Assembly: GCA_964247055.1 (NCBI GenBank)
Contig: OZ176054.1
Span: 4,402,001-4,466,000, forward strand
DNA: 64,000 nt
Direction of reading: 5' to 3'
From: Paragordius varius
Taxonomy: Eukaryota > Nematomorpha
Shown: positions 51,240 through 62,954 of the stretch, one piece after another
Numbering within the stretch: position 1 is the first letter of the stretch
How the letters are laid out: every line of letters starts with the position of its first letter
Translations under genes and position numbers: made by a program
The notes under the pieces: model-generated
Databases searched by the model: none
Told to the model about the DNA's origin: nothing
What the model saw: the letters and a program-made list of their open reading frames with translations, nothing else

Positions 51240-51728
51240 TAAGAGGTGTGAGCTTTGATCTAGGCTTGGGAAAAACAGATAAGCCTATTCCGATTCCAAG
51301 GTAAAATATATTTAATCCTTTATTGATATGTCGACAGTGACTGTCTTTTTTTGAATGAAGCTATGAGCTCAGCTTCACCTCGTGTAAAAATCACTTTTTT
51401 GAAAAAACGGGAGTTCCCAAAATTTTAAGTTTGAACGATGTGTACAGAAAACGTGTGGACCCACTAGTTTCAATAGTGTTAAAATTTACGCACCGAGGGT
51501 CACTTTGCCCTTTTTTGAAAACTCCCTTAGTTTAGCAATACACTATTAAAAATTGGGATTTTGGAATTGTTGGCTTTTTAACACAATGCTGAAAAATGTG
51601 TGGGCACAGTCAGTTTAAAGCTTTTTTAAATCGTTTTACAGTTGCAAGTGACTAAGCGCTTTTTTTATATTAGGCCCACATTTTGAGCCCATTTAAGGTA
51701 AAAATAGGGGATTTAAGATAATATAGAC
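51240..51728. repeat. Satellite-like dispersed repeat, left half
   Basis: Loose units of roughly 140-170 bp contain cagaaaacgtgtggaccc, aaaaatgtgtgggcacagtc, gcgctttttttatattagg and gtaaaaatagggg. The array is interrupted by the hAT element at 51729 and continues after it. Related blocks occur at 18100, 21540 and 22520. Confidence 0.55.
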
Positions 51729-54208
51729 CAGTATTCAAACCGCGGCCCGCGGGCCGCATGCGGCCCTAAGAGTGCTTCAAAATTGCCCTATGACCATATT
51801 AATACTTATATTATTTTTTTAACACATAAACGAATTTTCGATTATTTTTATACTAATTTATTTTCTTTAGATTTAATTTTGGTAGTTTTTTTTACCCAAT
51901 TCGAAATGTAAAAAATTTCCCCACTAAAATAATTTCAAAAATTTGGCACACGTTGTTTCTGTTTCTGTTTCTGTATTCTATTTTCTTTTCTATTTTGAAA
52001 TTTTTACTGCATTCCTTTTTGTATTTAAGCAAGCCTTTCACCCAAACTTGCATATACATATTCTTTTCACAGCTATCCTGCCTCATTTTTTATAACTCAT
52101 TCCCATAAAATATTTTTCCAATAAACATCATTAATTTTCAACGTTTTTTTATAGCGTAATTTAAATTATATACGTATTTTTTGAAAAAATTTACATAATA
52201 ATTAAACATAAATTCAAAGGATGACATCTAATGCTAAAAAACGTAAATTATCCGATGAAAATCGCCTTTTAAAAAAGAATGGGAAGAAAAATTCTTTGTC
52301 GTTTAAAATAAAAATGTTGTTACCTGCCTTATATGTAAGGACAACATAATTAAAAATACAATATTGAAAGAATTTTACAATCCATGTTTTTCATAAATTA
52401 CCAGAAAATCATGAGGAAAAACGAAAAATATAAAAAGATTAAGGAATTATACCAGAAAGGAAAATCTATTATGTCCATAGCTTTCTCCCAGGAAAAAGTT
52501 GTATAATTCGTATGAAATTTGTTATATTTTAGGAAAAAATTTGAAATCGGTTACTGATTCCCAACTAAAAGAATGTCTAATAAATGGTTGCACTTTTTTA
52601 TTTCATAAATTCCATGTAAAGATCAAATCATGAGGCAAAACTTTATGCAACATGTGCACGACGCATTAAAGATATGTCTTAATATATTTTTAACAATACA
52701 TTATTGGCTCTGAAAAACTGCAAATATTTTAGTAAAGCTATTGATTCTAGCACTGATATTCGTACAACACCTCAATGTGCGCTCTTCGTAAGATTTTGCA
52801 ACGACAACATAATCACGATAAATATTTAAAATTTTTACCAATGAATAATACCACGAAAGGAAGTGATTTTCTCGAAATAATTAACACTTTTTTCGATAAT
52901 AATGGTATATCTATAAAAAATTGGTTTCGATCTGCACAGATGGCTGTCCCTCTATGATTGGAATAACCAAAGGATTTACTCCTCTTTTGAAAAAACGATT
53001 ATAATTTACAAAATATTTTATCCTTTTACTGCTTTATTCATCAGCAAAACTCGGTTTCGCGTGTAAAAGATGAATCACTCAATTCAGTAATTAAAACGGT
53101 TGTTTAAATAGTCAACCACATCCGTGGCAGAGAATTCAACCGCCGTAAATTCAAAAACCTTCTGAAGGATATCCACAGTGAGTTTGATTATATGCTTTTG
53201 TACACCGCTGTGAGATGGCTAAGCCTTAGCAAAGTATTAATAGATTTTTTGTATTAAGACATGAAACTCTATTATTTATAAAAGATAACAGAAAGTTTGA
53301 CGAGGAAATTAATAGTGACATATGGTGGGTTTTATTAGTCTACCTTTGCGACATTACTTATAAACTTTTTTAATACGTCGTCAAGGAAGCAAAATAATAA
53401 CTTAATTTGCTAATCTTTTAAAAGTTAATAATATAAACTAGATTTTATAAGTTAAACACTCCTATATTTTCCAACACTTAAAACGATTCATGAAGAATAT
53501 ATGGAATTTAGCAGATTAATTTAATAATAGATGATTTGACATTTTTATCTAATGATATATAATTCCAATTTCAAAAATTAAGATATATTAAAAATTGCTT
53601 AAAATTCGTTGAAAATCCATGGCATATGAATATATTCAATATTAAACAACTTGAGCATTTCGGTTTTGATAAGGCGCATATCATTGAAACTTCGTAGGTT
53701 TTGAAAATTCCGATTTGGGTATTAAAAGAGAATCGCAGAGAAGAAAGATATGTAGAGTTTTGGCAAAATGTGCCAAATAAATATGAAAATATAAAAAAAT
53801 GTGCTCAAGTTATCCTAACTCTTTTTCCCTCAACTTATATGTGTGAGACGTCATATTCAAAAATAAAATATGTCAAGAATACATACAGAAACCGCTTAAC
53901 CGATGTTCATATGGAGGACGTATTAAGATTGGCCTGTCATGAGGTGAAGCCAAATTTGTCAAAAAATATTGGTTAATTTCGAAATTAAAATTGTTATCGA
54001 ATTATTTTAATTTTTTAAACTAAATGGTAAACCAGTTTTTAGCTGGATTTACATGCGATCCGCAAAAATTTCATTGTGCTGATTTAGAGTATAAATATGT
54101 GCATATGTGTAAAATAGCTATGGAATATTTGCCATTATAAGGTTCATGGCCCTCAAAAAAAATATATTTTATTTGGCCCGTCAATTTTTTTTTTGGTGAG
54201 TACCACTG
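51729..54208 (+). mobile_element. hAT transposon (about 2.5 kb) with perfect 8-bp target-site duplication, dead
   Basis: The ends are CAGTATTCAAACCGC and, inverted at the right, CAGTGGTACTCACC. The 8-bp duplication atatagac lies at 51721-51728 and 54209-54216. Coding pieces on the plus strand are MTSNAKKRKLSDENRLLKKE, a Cys-x2-Cys finger remnant (TCLICKDNII), YFSKAIDSSTDIRTTPQCAL, ICTDGCPSMIGITKGF, VLRHETLLFIKDNRKFDEEI, FWQNVPNKYENIKKCA and the hAT dimerisation tail FPSTYMCETSYSKIKYVKNT and YRNRLTDVHMEDVLRLA. The order matches hAT transposases of the kind domesticated as ZBED5/GTF2IRD2. Many stops and frame breaks show it is inactive. The GC-rich left end contains gcggcccgcgggccgc. Confidence 0.88.
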
Positions 54209-54570
54209 ATATAGACATTGAAGCCATTTTTTGGAAAGCTTTTAGGCCCAGGCAAATTAAAAATCGACTTTTTAAATTGTTTTGCAATTGCGCCGAGGGT
54301 GAGTAAACCCTTAATTAGCCGTCCAGCAACACCCGTGTAAAAATGGGTTTTTTAATAAATAATGGTTTTAAAGTATTTTCCGAAAAGCGTATAGGCGCAT
54401 TCAGTTTGAATGTACTTTTTTACATTTAGCCTCTCAGTTCCGGCCCGCCCATGTAAAAATAGTTTTTTTGAACAATTTCTGACTTTGAAATACGATCCTT
54501 GAAAATGTGAAGAACAGACCCGTTTTTAAATTAGCCCCTTATTTCAGCCCCGCCAGTGATTTTTACTAGA
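54209..54570. repeat. Satellite-like dispersed repeat, right half
   Basis: This continues the array at 51240. Units carry tttttaaattgttttgcaat, acccttaattagccg, gtgtaaaaatgggttttttaa, ttttccgaaaagcgtatagg and ttttaaattagccccttatt. It is non-coding. Confidence 0.55.
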
Positions 54571-54889
54571 ATACTTACTTTAAGCAAAATTTAAAATTAG
54601 AAATATTTTGTTGATAAATTCGTCACTGACAACTCCACCACATATTCCCATCTGTTCATGTAAAAATGAAGTAATCTGACATACCATTTACAATTCAAAT
54701 TTACCATTAAACAATCAATATATATTTTTTGTAATTTTTCTGATGTATCAACTATTAGATAATAATGCATTAAACTTAAAAGGAGAATTGTGGTCAAACT
54801 ATTTTGTAGGTCTTCGTATTCTGCACTAACATTGTTTCGATTATCTAAATATTCTCCTAATTAATGGTAAATATTCTCTTACTGGATAT

Positions 54890-55440
54890 AGGTAGGTAAT
54901 TTCTTAGGTCGAGTTAGACGCCTGGGAAAAAATAAAATGACAGTTTCCTCATTTACCAGATTCCTTCCAGTGTCCAGTCATCTTAACATCGGTCTTCCTT
55001 TTTCCATTTCCATTCAACTTCCCAAAAAAATAAATTCTTAGGGACGTATTTCTTAAATGTGCCCTATGTACGCAAACTTTCTTTTTGTTATAGCTCCCAT
55101 TAAGATTTTCTCAATATTGAATATATCTCGTATTGTTTCATTCTTAACCTCGTCATATTACCTTATATTCAACATTCTCCTTCAATATCACATTTCGAAT
55201 GCTGCAATTCTTTTATCATTCATTTTGTCCAACTTTCTAGCATCATTTGCTGCCGGAAAAATCAAGCATTTCATTGCTATCACTTTAGTTTTCATAGTGA
55301 TATTATTATTTATCCATAATTTAGTCCACTTGGCAGCTGACTTTGATAATGCTATGCGGAGTTAACCATCAATTAATGAATATATACAAACATTTCACCA
55401 TGTTCCCGTTTCCGAAGGCTTTGCGAAAATCCAAGAAGAA
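54890..55440 (-). mobile_element. LINE fragment, decayed
   Basis: On the minus strand, pieces in shifting frames read LDFRKAFGNGN, NNNITMKTKVIAMKCLIFPA, NDKRIAAFEM, NETIRDIFNIEKILMGAITK, RKFAYIGHI and GKLNGNGKRKTDVKMTGHWK: the reverse-transcriptase active region and C-terminal tail of a non-LTR element. A hydrophobic plus-strand ORF at 55057-55365 is its antisense shadow. Confidence 0.65.
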
Positions 55441-55779
55441 TAATAAGTGCCTTCTTTAAACATCATATTTTGAATTTATATTATTTAGAGCATCAGAACA
55501 TCATATAAATGTCAATATAAAATAAAAAATTTATTTAGCGTATAAGTGTTATTGTTATAACTGATGACAGAAGAGTTTAAAGATGCTGTCAACTATGATG
55601 CAAGCTGACGAACAAATTACATCGCATATCATATTCGAGATGAAATAGTACTCACCTGAAGATTTCTTGTCCCAAGGGCCGTGCATTATATAATACCGAC
55701 AAATATTGCAAAAATGTTTTATACATTTGCACTTATTAAAATTCTAAATAAGTGCATCAAAAAATTAAATGGATAATTA

Positions 55780-55833
55780 ATGGCCATAAAAAGCCATTTA
55801 TATGGCCTGTGGGCCGCAGTTTGAATACGACTG
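55780..55833. mobile_element. Solo right end of a hAT element
   Basis: The stretch ends tgtgggccgcagtttgaatacgactg, which is the inverted form of CAGTcgTATTCAAACTGCGGCCC, close to the left end of the element at 51729. No partner end or duplication was found, so it is probably a deletion remnant. Confidence 0.55.
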
Positions 55834-56590
55834 TTTAAATGTATATTTAAATAAGTAGAATAGTAAACTTAACAAGTTGTATGCCTATATTTATTAAAAA
55901 TAAATTTTAATCATATATAGTGTGCTGAATTAATTATAATATGAGTGCCAGATTAGATAAAGTAATCAGTACAATTTTTTGTATGAGTTTTTGTAAACCG
56001 ATGAAAAAATAACCCAGGATATATATATATAGTGTGCCGAATTTGGGGGTATTTCTACATTTTGTCAGACTCGTAAGCGCCATGTAGGATAAATAAATGC
56101 AAAATAAAACAGGCTTGAACTTTTTAGCTAATATAAGATGTGATTGAATTTTTATCTATGTCTGTATTAATATATAATTAAAATCACTAAAGAAGTTTTA
56201 AAATTGAAATTTTTATATCAATGGTTTTTTAGTTAAATTTCAGCATGTTAACATCTAGCAAAACCACAAAAACGGTTCAAACGATTTAAATTATTTTGGT
56301 ATTTGAAAAAACAAAGATATGTTAAAAATTTTGAGCGTTTTGCATTTTAGCTAAGTTATAGCCCACAGCTGTTTTTGTTTTTTTGCGTTAATTTCTCTTA
56401 TATGGTGATTGATCCCCATTTTTTCGGATTCTGTAAGCCCTTATTAAATCTTGTGAGTATTATAAAACGGACACGAGATATCCCTAAATTGGATACATTA
56501 TGATAAATTTGGCATTAATGCGCCGTTTTAAAAACGTATACACATTGAATATAAATATATTGCCATTTATAAACCAAATATTTATTATCC
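55834..56590. other. AT-rich spacer downstream of RNF2
   Basis: Nothing recognisable is present here beyond AT-rich sequence. It should contain the 3' end of the RNF2 transcript. Confidence 0.5.
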
Positions 56591-57338
56591 TCAAGCTTCA
56601 ACTATTTCATAAAGAAGATGTAAAGCATTTCCTACCGCTAAATTTTTATTTTGTATGTCCCCAAGGGTATCGGAATTCTGTAATTTAATAAATTGTCCAT
56701 TTTTCTCCAAATATATATTATATTCACATTTGTCTGTGTTACTTAATAAATCTCTCATATTTAGATATTTTTTTAAATGTTCAACTATAAATTAATATAA
56801 TTAATACTGGATGCGTTCGAGGTAGTTTTCAAATATTTTGTTGAATCCTTAGACGATTGTTGATTATACGGCTTAAAAATAATTTCAATAGGTTTAACTA
56901 AATTATATATGAAATATAACTTTCTTCAAAAGCGGAACAATTTTTTATCGTATCCATACTTATTTTTTTCCATTTTTGGTGAATCCGTTGCTCATATTCT
57001 TCCCTATATGGATAAATTTTTTTAATTAGTGTATCAAAGGTAGGATCTGGTCGTAACGAACGTTTTGAAATTAATTTTTTACGGCATGTTGGGCATTCTT
57101 TGTTTCCGCTCCTCAATGCTGTGATTATACATTCATGACAAAAGCGATGTAAACATTCTTTCGTTGTCATAGTTTGTTTCAACATATCGAGACAAATAGG
57201 ACATATTAACTCATTATGCAAACTTTGCATAGATATGGCAATTTTGGTGTCATCCTCTATCAACTTCTGTGGTTCACGATTTAATTCGTATAAATTCAAC
57301 TCCCAAACCTTATTTGAAAATATTGTATCAGCAGACAT
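56591..57338 (-). CDS. RNF2: E3 ubiquitin ligase RING1/RNF2, Polycomb PRC1 core, compact
   Basis: The RING subunit of PRC1 monoubiquitinates histone H2A. Exons on the complement: 57338-56921, 56897-56808 and 56784-56591, together 702 nt (233 aa; human RNF2 336). The N-terminus [15 protein letters not shown] and the RING finger ([40 protein letters not shown]) followed by [20 protein letters not shown] are almost unchanged from vertebrates, and all C3HC4 ligands are present. A short linker leads to the C-terminal RAWUL domain ([39 protein letters not shown]), which binds CBX/RYBP. Both introns are 23 nt. The start codon is 12 bp from that of VPS16 on the other strand. Confidence 0.95.
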
Positions 57339-57350
57339 GCAATAATTGTA

Positions 57351-59119
57351 ATGGATACAGCTGACTGGATCCCAAGTGGAACTAATAAATACTACAGGTA
57401 AAAGGGGTTATGTAGAAAATAGGAAATTCGAATTAGGATTAATGAAATGGAAGGACATTCCAAGTTTTTCTCATTATTACATTGCGTGCTCATTATATGG
57501 CGGTCCTCTTGCATTTCTTTTGAAAGACAATGGTGAAAAACAAAAGTGCATGATTATGATTTTATCCGCATTCGGTAGCAAATTGGGCATGATCAAGTTT
57601 TAACTTTATAAAATTTAGTATTTTAGATACTCGTATAGTTCTTATAAGTTGGACTATAGCTTATCCTGATAATTTATTGCTTCTTCAAGATGATGGGACT
57701 ATTTTAATTTATAACCAATTTGGAAATTTTATTAAAAATGATAAGCTAAGCATTCAAGAAAATTGGACCATATTGGATTCACACATATTTTTAAGAGAAG
57801 AAAAGGAGAAAAATACTGGCTTAGCCGTGCTTTCTAGGCTCTTACATCAAAACGTACCACAATATAAACTATTTTACATTGAAAATGTTATGAATAAAAA
57901 TTGTAAAATTGCGGAATTTAAAACAAATTTTGAGTCTTTTAAATGTGTCAATACACATTTTAATACCCAACACATTCAATCTTTTCAGGCATATCGCCCT
58001 TTATGGCATTTGATATATCAATATAATAGAATATATTTGATATCCATCAATTTGAAAAATAATAAATTTTTCATTACCGATAAAAATAATTATGAACTAA
58101 CACTCAACCTTGATTTAAAAGGTAATCAAATACAATTTTCCATTCACTCTAATAACCGACACATTGCCATATATGACAAATATTCCATCCATATTGTAAA
58201 TATTTTATGGGATGCTGATATTTCTAACCTAAATTGCCGCTTACTTTACAGTTTTTGTATTGAATCCGATCCTTTCATTAAAATAAGTTTTGTGTTATTT
58301 GTTCAATTTTTTTATTATAGAAAATGAATATGGAAACGTTTATTGGTGTGGGTCAGATACATTGCTATGCATAGGGAGTGTTAATTATGTTTTGTACTCT
58401 CTTGATGAAGGGTCCACGCAAGTCAATAAACTCTTTTTCACTCTAAACAACACTGAAGATGCAGGCAGCAAAGAAAATGACATCATTGTCATACCAGAAA
58501 TCGATGGTTGTAGATTAATTACAAAATGTACGACATTGTTTGTGCAAAAAGTTCCAACTCTCACAACCAATATATTTAAGATTAGTAGTACATCGTACAC
58601 TTCGTTCCTTTACAACAATTTTTGTGGCGAATCTTCCTCCAAATTTATGACACAAATGTTTAACTTGCACCGATTTCGCACCGAAGATCGAAAAAACTTA
58701 AAACACGCCATTATGGAATGTATTAATGGAGCGTTTGAAGAATACTGTGTATTAAGACAGAAAAAGCTCCTTACAGCAGCATCTTGTGGTCTTAAGTTAT
58801 TGGCATTTACGGAAAAAAGCACAAAAAACATGGTTGGATATTTTTATCGCGCCCTAGGAATTCTAAAATTATTGAATAATCTTAGGTGTTTTGCCGACAT
58901 ACCGCTAACTTACACACAATTTATCATGCTATGTTACTCTGATACAGAAACCAATATATATTCTCTAAAAGACATAGATTCTAGCATCAAAATTGTCATT
59001 AATAAATTAACCGATAAAAAATTTTATGCACTTGCTTTGGAGATTACCAAAAATCTACTGAATGATTCACGTTCCAAGGATCAAATTTTGTGTAAATGGG
59101 CTTGTTCTATGGTAATTTT

Positions 59120-59164
<45 letters not shown>

Positions 59165-61356
59165 CAATGAATTTTATTTTCAAAAATATTGTGTTAATTC
59201 GCTAATTTGAGGTTTACATCTAATTAAATTTACTGCGACATTAGATAGATAAATGGCTGTTTTTCAAGGAAATCTAGGACCTCCTGTCTTGACTGAATAT
59301 TTTTTCTGGGTATCAATGGATTGAAAAATTTTTTGATTAACCGATCCCCGTCTTTTATGTTTTTAGACTGTAGGTCTTGGGTGATGTTATTGTCTCATGT
59401 TATTGCTAAACGACCAACTCTGTTTTATTTGTTTGGATAATTTATTAAATTTTCATCCAATCATTATTTAATCTTTGTTTATGACCATAGTGGTCGAGTC
59501 TATGGGTCTGGATATATTGAAATCGATAGGGCATTTGTTTGGTTATACTTATGAGAAAATGCTCGTTTGAATGTGCTTATCTTCCTATTCAGCATATTCT
59601 CATATGTTTTATTCATTTGCCATGTCTCCTGCATATGCTGTTGTGGGGCTTAGCACCAATAGTGTATATAGCCCACTTACCTTGATGCAACCATTTCCGT
59701 TCAAGGAAGTTCTTTAGAAGCCATTAAAGATCGCAGGGAAGGTTAAACTAGTATAAACACATATTCGCAATAAATATAGTTATACGAAAAGAAAATATGC
59801 ACGATTAGTGTTAGGCCCACAATTACTTAACCATGTGAATCATGGCAAATGAAACCTAATGCGTATAAACTCATAAATTTTCACTTTTCTGGTTATACGA
59901 TTATCCTAATGCATATTATTATATATAATCGTATGTTTTTAGAGTTAAATATAACGATTTTAACTTTTTATCTTATGTTAATTTCATATTCCATTAATAT
60001 TACCAATTCATTTAGTGTTTAAGCCATTTTTATTTTTTGAAGTAGTTCTAAATCAACTATTTCAATACACAGGAAAATAGTTTCGGTTAAAATCACCGGC
60101 TTTTATGTTAGTTCGTAGATCTCGGGTAAAGTTATTGTACAAGTTTTGCTGGACGATTAACTCTAATTTTTTGTTCGGCATATGAATTATATTTTTTATC
60201 CGTTGAACAAAAAATTCTTCAATAAATCGATCAATAGAATAACCCCGTCACGACGTTTGGTCCAAGATTTCCTTGGCAACAGCCAGCTATCTACCTTTAT
60301 CAAAAATCTATTCTATTAAATTTGTACCTAAGTTAGTCGAAGTCAAAGCATTAATTAAATTTTATCTCTTTTGGTTAAACTTTGCCGCACAAAATTTAAA
60401 CTGAAATGATCCATATTGGTTTATAATTAATGTTAACGATCATTTACTCATATCAATCATATAGAATAAGCTGATCACAACTTATTTTTTACATAGTTTA
60501 TATATTTTATGCATAGGCCCGCTCATCTGTGAAAGATTTAAATTTAACAGAAAGCTCTTCTAAACTACCTGACCAAGTTAAAGCTTCCCAATCTCTTGAT
60601 CATAATATTGAACAACGTAAACTTGGAGAAATTTTAACTATTTGTGATAACGATCATCGCATGAAATTGTACATTCTTATTCAACTCCATAATTTTCGCG
60701 AAGCATTAAATTTGATTTTGCCTAATAAAGATAATAATATACCCATCCCATATAAATTGGTTGACGTTGAATGGACTTATTACATTTTGATTGACGCGCT
60801 CCAAGTTAATCAGGATAGAAAATTTTATAATTACATTGTAAATAACTCTTGCACTTACAACAATCTTAAAAATATTAATCGGTACATACCCATGAGTTTG
60901 TATGGTGGAAGCAATGATACCACTAAAACCTTGTCCAGAAAAGACATTTATATAAAATTTTTCAAAAATTTATCCAATACGGATTCTACCAAATACAACA
61001 AAGTTTTACATGATAAATTTATTTTTAGAGTAACTATGTCCCGAAAGATTCATTGTTTGAAGAAAGAAGACAACTTTCCAAACATTTGGAAAAATTGAAA
61101 TTGGGACCGAAAACTTCTGTGAATACCCTTTTAAAATATTGCATTAAAAATGAATTAAATGTAAATGAAATTAGGACTATGTATCAAATTCCTGCTAAGA
61201 GGTTTGCCTCTATTTTATTATAGATTTATGTATAATCAAATAAAAAGTCTAGCAGAACAGAAAAAATGGAAAGAAATCCAGACACTTCAAAAAACATTTA
61301 AGAATCCCAGTGAGATTGTCACACTTTTGCAAAATGTTTTGAAAAATGAAATGTGA
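57351..61356 (+). CDS. VPS16: Vacuolar protein sorting-associated protein 16 (HOPS/CORVET core)
   Basis: VPS16 is a core subunit of the HOPS and CORVET tethering complexes for endosome-lysosome fusion and recruits VPS33. Exons 57351-57397, 57423-57596, 57619-58286, 58321-59111, 60517-61002, 61029-61201 and 61224-61356 total 2,472 nt (823 aa; human 839). The N-terminal half is a propeller ([39 protein letters not shown], then VIPEIDGCR) and the C-terminal half an alpha-solenoid ([20 protein letters not shown], then [37 protein letters not shown]). The start matches the family's first residues ([10 protein letters not shown]). Five introns are 22-34 nt; one is 1,405 nt (59112-60516) and begins with a (TA)n run. 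Confidence 0.93.
59124..59158. repeat. (TA)n microsatellite in VPS16 intron 4
   Basis: About 17 TA units lie right behind the splice donor. The rest of the 1.4-kb intron shows no transposon I can recognise. Confidence 0.85.
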
Positions 61357-62260
61357 CTGATTTAAACTATTTTATTATTTATTAAAATCAATAATAAATT
61401 CTTTTCTATACAAAAGTGTTTTTGTTTTATCATTACATACATACTACGTTGTTATTTGAACCGTTGTCTGGACGCCTTAAACATTTATACATGTCATCTT
61501 TTTTTTTCATTTTCATTTGTTTACAACCATTTACTAGGACGGACTACCTTCCTTCTACAATTAATTGTCTTGATATAAAAATATCGCGATCTGTTTTAAA
61601 CTATCCACTTTGTTATTGGCTTAACTGTTCCTGCCCCGCATCTATGATTAGTTTATGTGTATTCACCCATAAAGTATTTTAAAATATGTCATTTTTCAAG
61701 GTAGCCCATATTTGGGAGTTGTACATCATTGTGATCTAGACAACAACCCCTATTTCTTTCCTTTCTTTAGATAATTGTTTCCGAGTTAAAACAGCTGCAT
61801 TATTTAATAACTGTTAATGAACAATTTGAGATCAATATTTCTTCTAAATACTTAGACCTCATTTGTTATACACCAATTTTTTTCAAATTTAATTTGATTA
61901 TATTGCACCACTAATTTATTTAGTTTTTTCTTTAGTTATCTCACCAGCATTCATGCGATTTACATAACAAACTATGCTTTTAAAATGTTTCAAGCGTTCA
62001 GATATGATTATAGATCATTTGCAACCGAATATTCCACCCGCCTTTTTCTCCCTTTACTTTAATGATGTCGACCATGCAGATAATAAATAACAAGACTCGC
62101 CGAACCTTGGTAAACACCTTAGCTTCATAAGGATTTTTTTCTTAATAAATTATTTACACTCTTGTCGAATGGGTCAAGCAGTAAATTTAGTCAACTGTCT
62201 TAGCCACCATATAATGACTGGGATACTGATGATACTGCATTAATTCGGATTTATTCTACC

Positions 62261-62395
62261 TTAAAACCGAATATAATATACCATTTGCACTTTAAGAGTG
62301 TCCTTGAACAGTTCAAGTTGGTCCTTGAACATTTCAAGTTGGTCCTTAAACACTTCAAGTTGGTCCTTAAAATTTTCAAATTTTGATTTAACCAT
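62261..62395 (-). CDS. Small heptad-repeat ORF (44 aa), function unknown
   Basis: The minus strand starts MVKSKFENFKDQLEV, repeats FKDQLEM and FKDQLEL, and ends FKDTLKVQMVYYIRF before a stop. The DNA consists of four 21-bp tandem units (62301-62384), so each unit adds seven residues and preserves the frame. Phe and Leu alternate with 4-3 spacing, as the d and a positions of a coiled coil, and the seventh residue is always hydrophobic (Val, Met, Leu). TTT/TTC changes between units are silent. It could be one exon of a longer coiled-coil gene, a young microprotein, or chance expansion of a minisatellite. No splice partners were found. Confidence 0.3.
   Translation of the reverse strand: MVKSKFENFKDQLEVFKDQLEMFKDQLELFKDTLKVQMVYYIRF
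62301..62384. repeat. 21-bp tandem repeat, four units
   Basis: The unit is tccttgaacagttcaagttgg with few changes between copies. The first units also pair internally (gttcaag...cttgaac), so the strand could fold into short hairpins. Confidence 0.8.
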
Positions 62396-62954
62396 AATTT
62401 TTGCATTTATTTTTTTATTTAATTATTTATTAACTTAACTTCTTTATTTATTATATATTTATCCATTTAAAAATAAATTTTTTTATTAAAAAACCACTTT
62501 TTTGTTTCAAAATATTTTTTTTAATTGAACAAAATTATTAACTTTTAAATGTTTCTAATGAAAAATTTCAATTAAAGCGGCAAGAAATTCAAGGGAGTAT
62601 TATTTTTATTATATACTATAAATATATTTAAAAATATGTTTCCTTTTAGTATTTATTAATCTTTTTCTTTGTTTTGTAGAGTTTCTTTTTTTTATTTGTA
62701 TGCTAAGTATGTAATTTAATGAGTAATATAATTCATAAGTCATCAAAAATCATTGTTATACATATCTCTTTTTTTTCTCTACTCCTTGGTGCCTAATTAT
62801 TTTATTTTTACTAGCCTAGCCATAATTTCTTTATATTTTTCTTTTATGATTGCTAGACAGAGTGAAATATTAATATTTATAATTTACCCAAATTAACAAC
62901 ATTTATAAAGATTACTCTTTAATTTTAATTATTCTAGATATTTATTTTTTTTGT

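Larger units (their letters stand above)
61357..62954. other. Spacer downstream of VPS16
   Basis: AT-rich DNA with no recognisable conserved gene. An 88-codon plus ORF at 61416-61682 has no family features. The one notable item is the heptad-repeat ORF at 62261-62395. Confidence 0.5.

Noticed and set aside
55057-55365. 102-codon hydrophobic ORF resembling a membrane protein
   Set aside because: It is antisense to a LINE reverse-transcriptase tail, which explains the open frame.
56500-56688. 62-codon plus-strand ORF
   Set aside because: Shadow of the RNF2 RAWUL exon on the other strand.
62301-62384. Short direct repeats as a possible CRISPR array
   Set aside because: Units abut with no spacers, there are only four, and the sequence is eukaryotic; it is a minisatellite.
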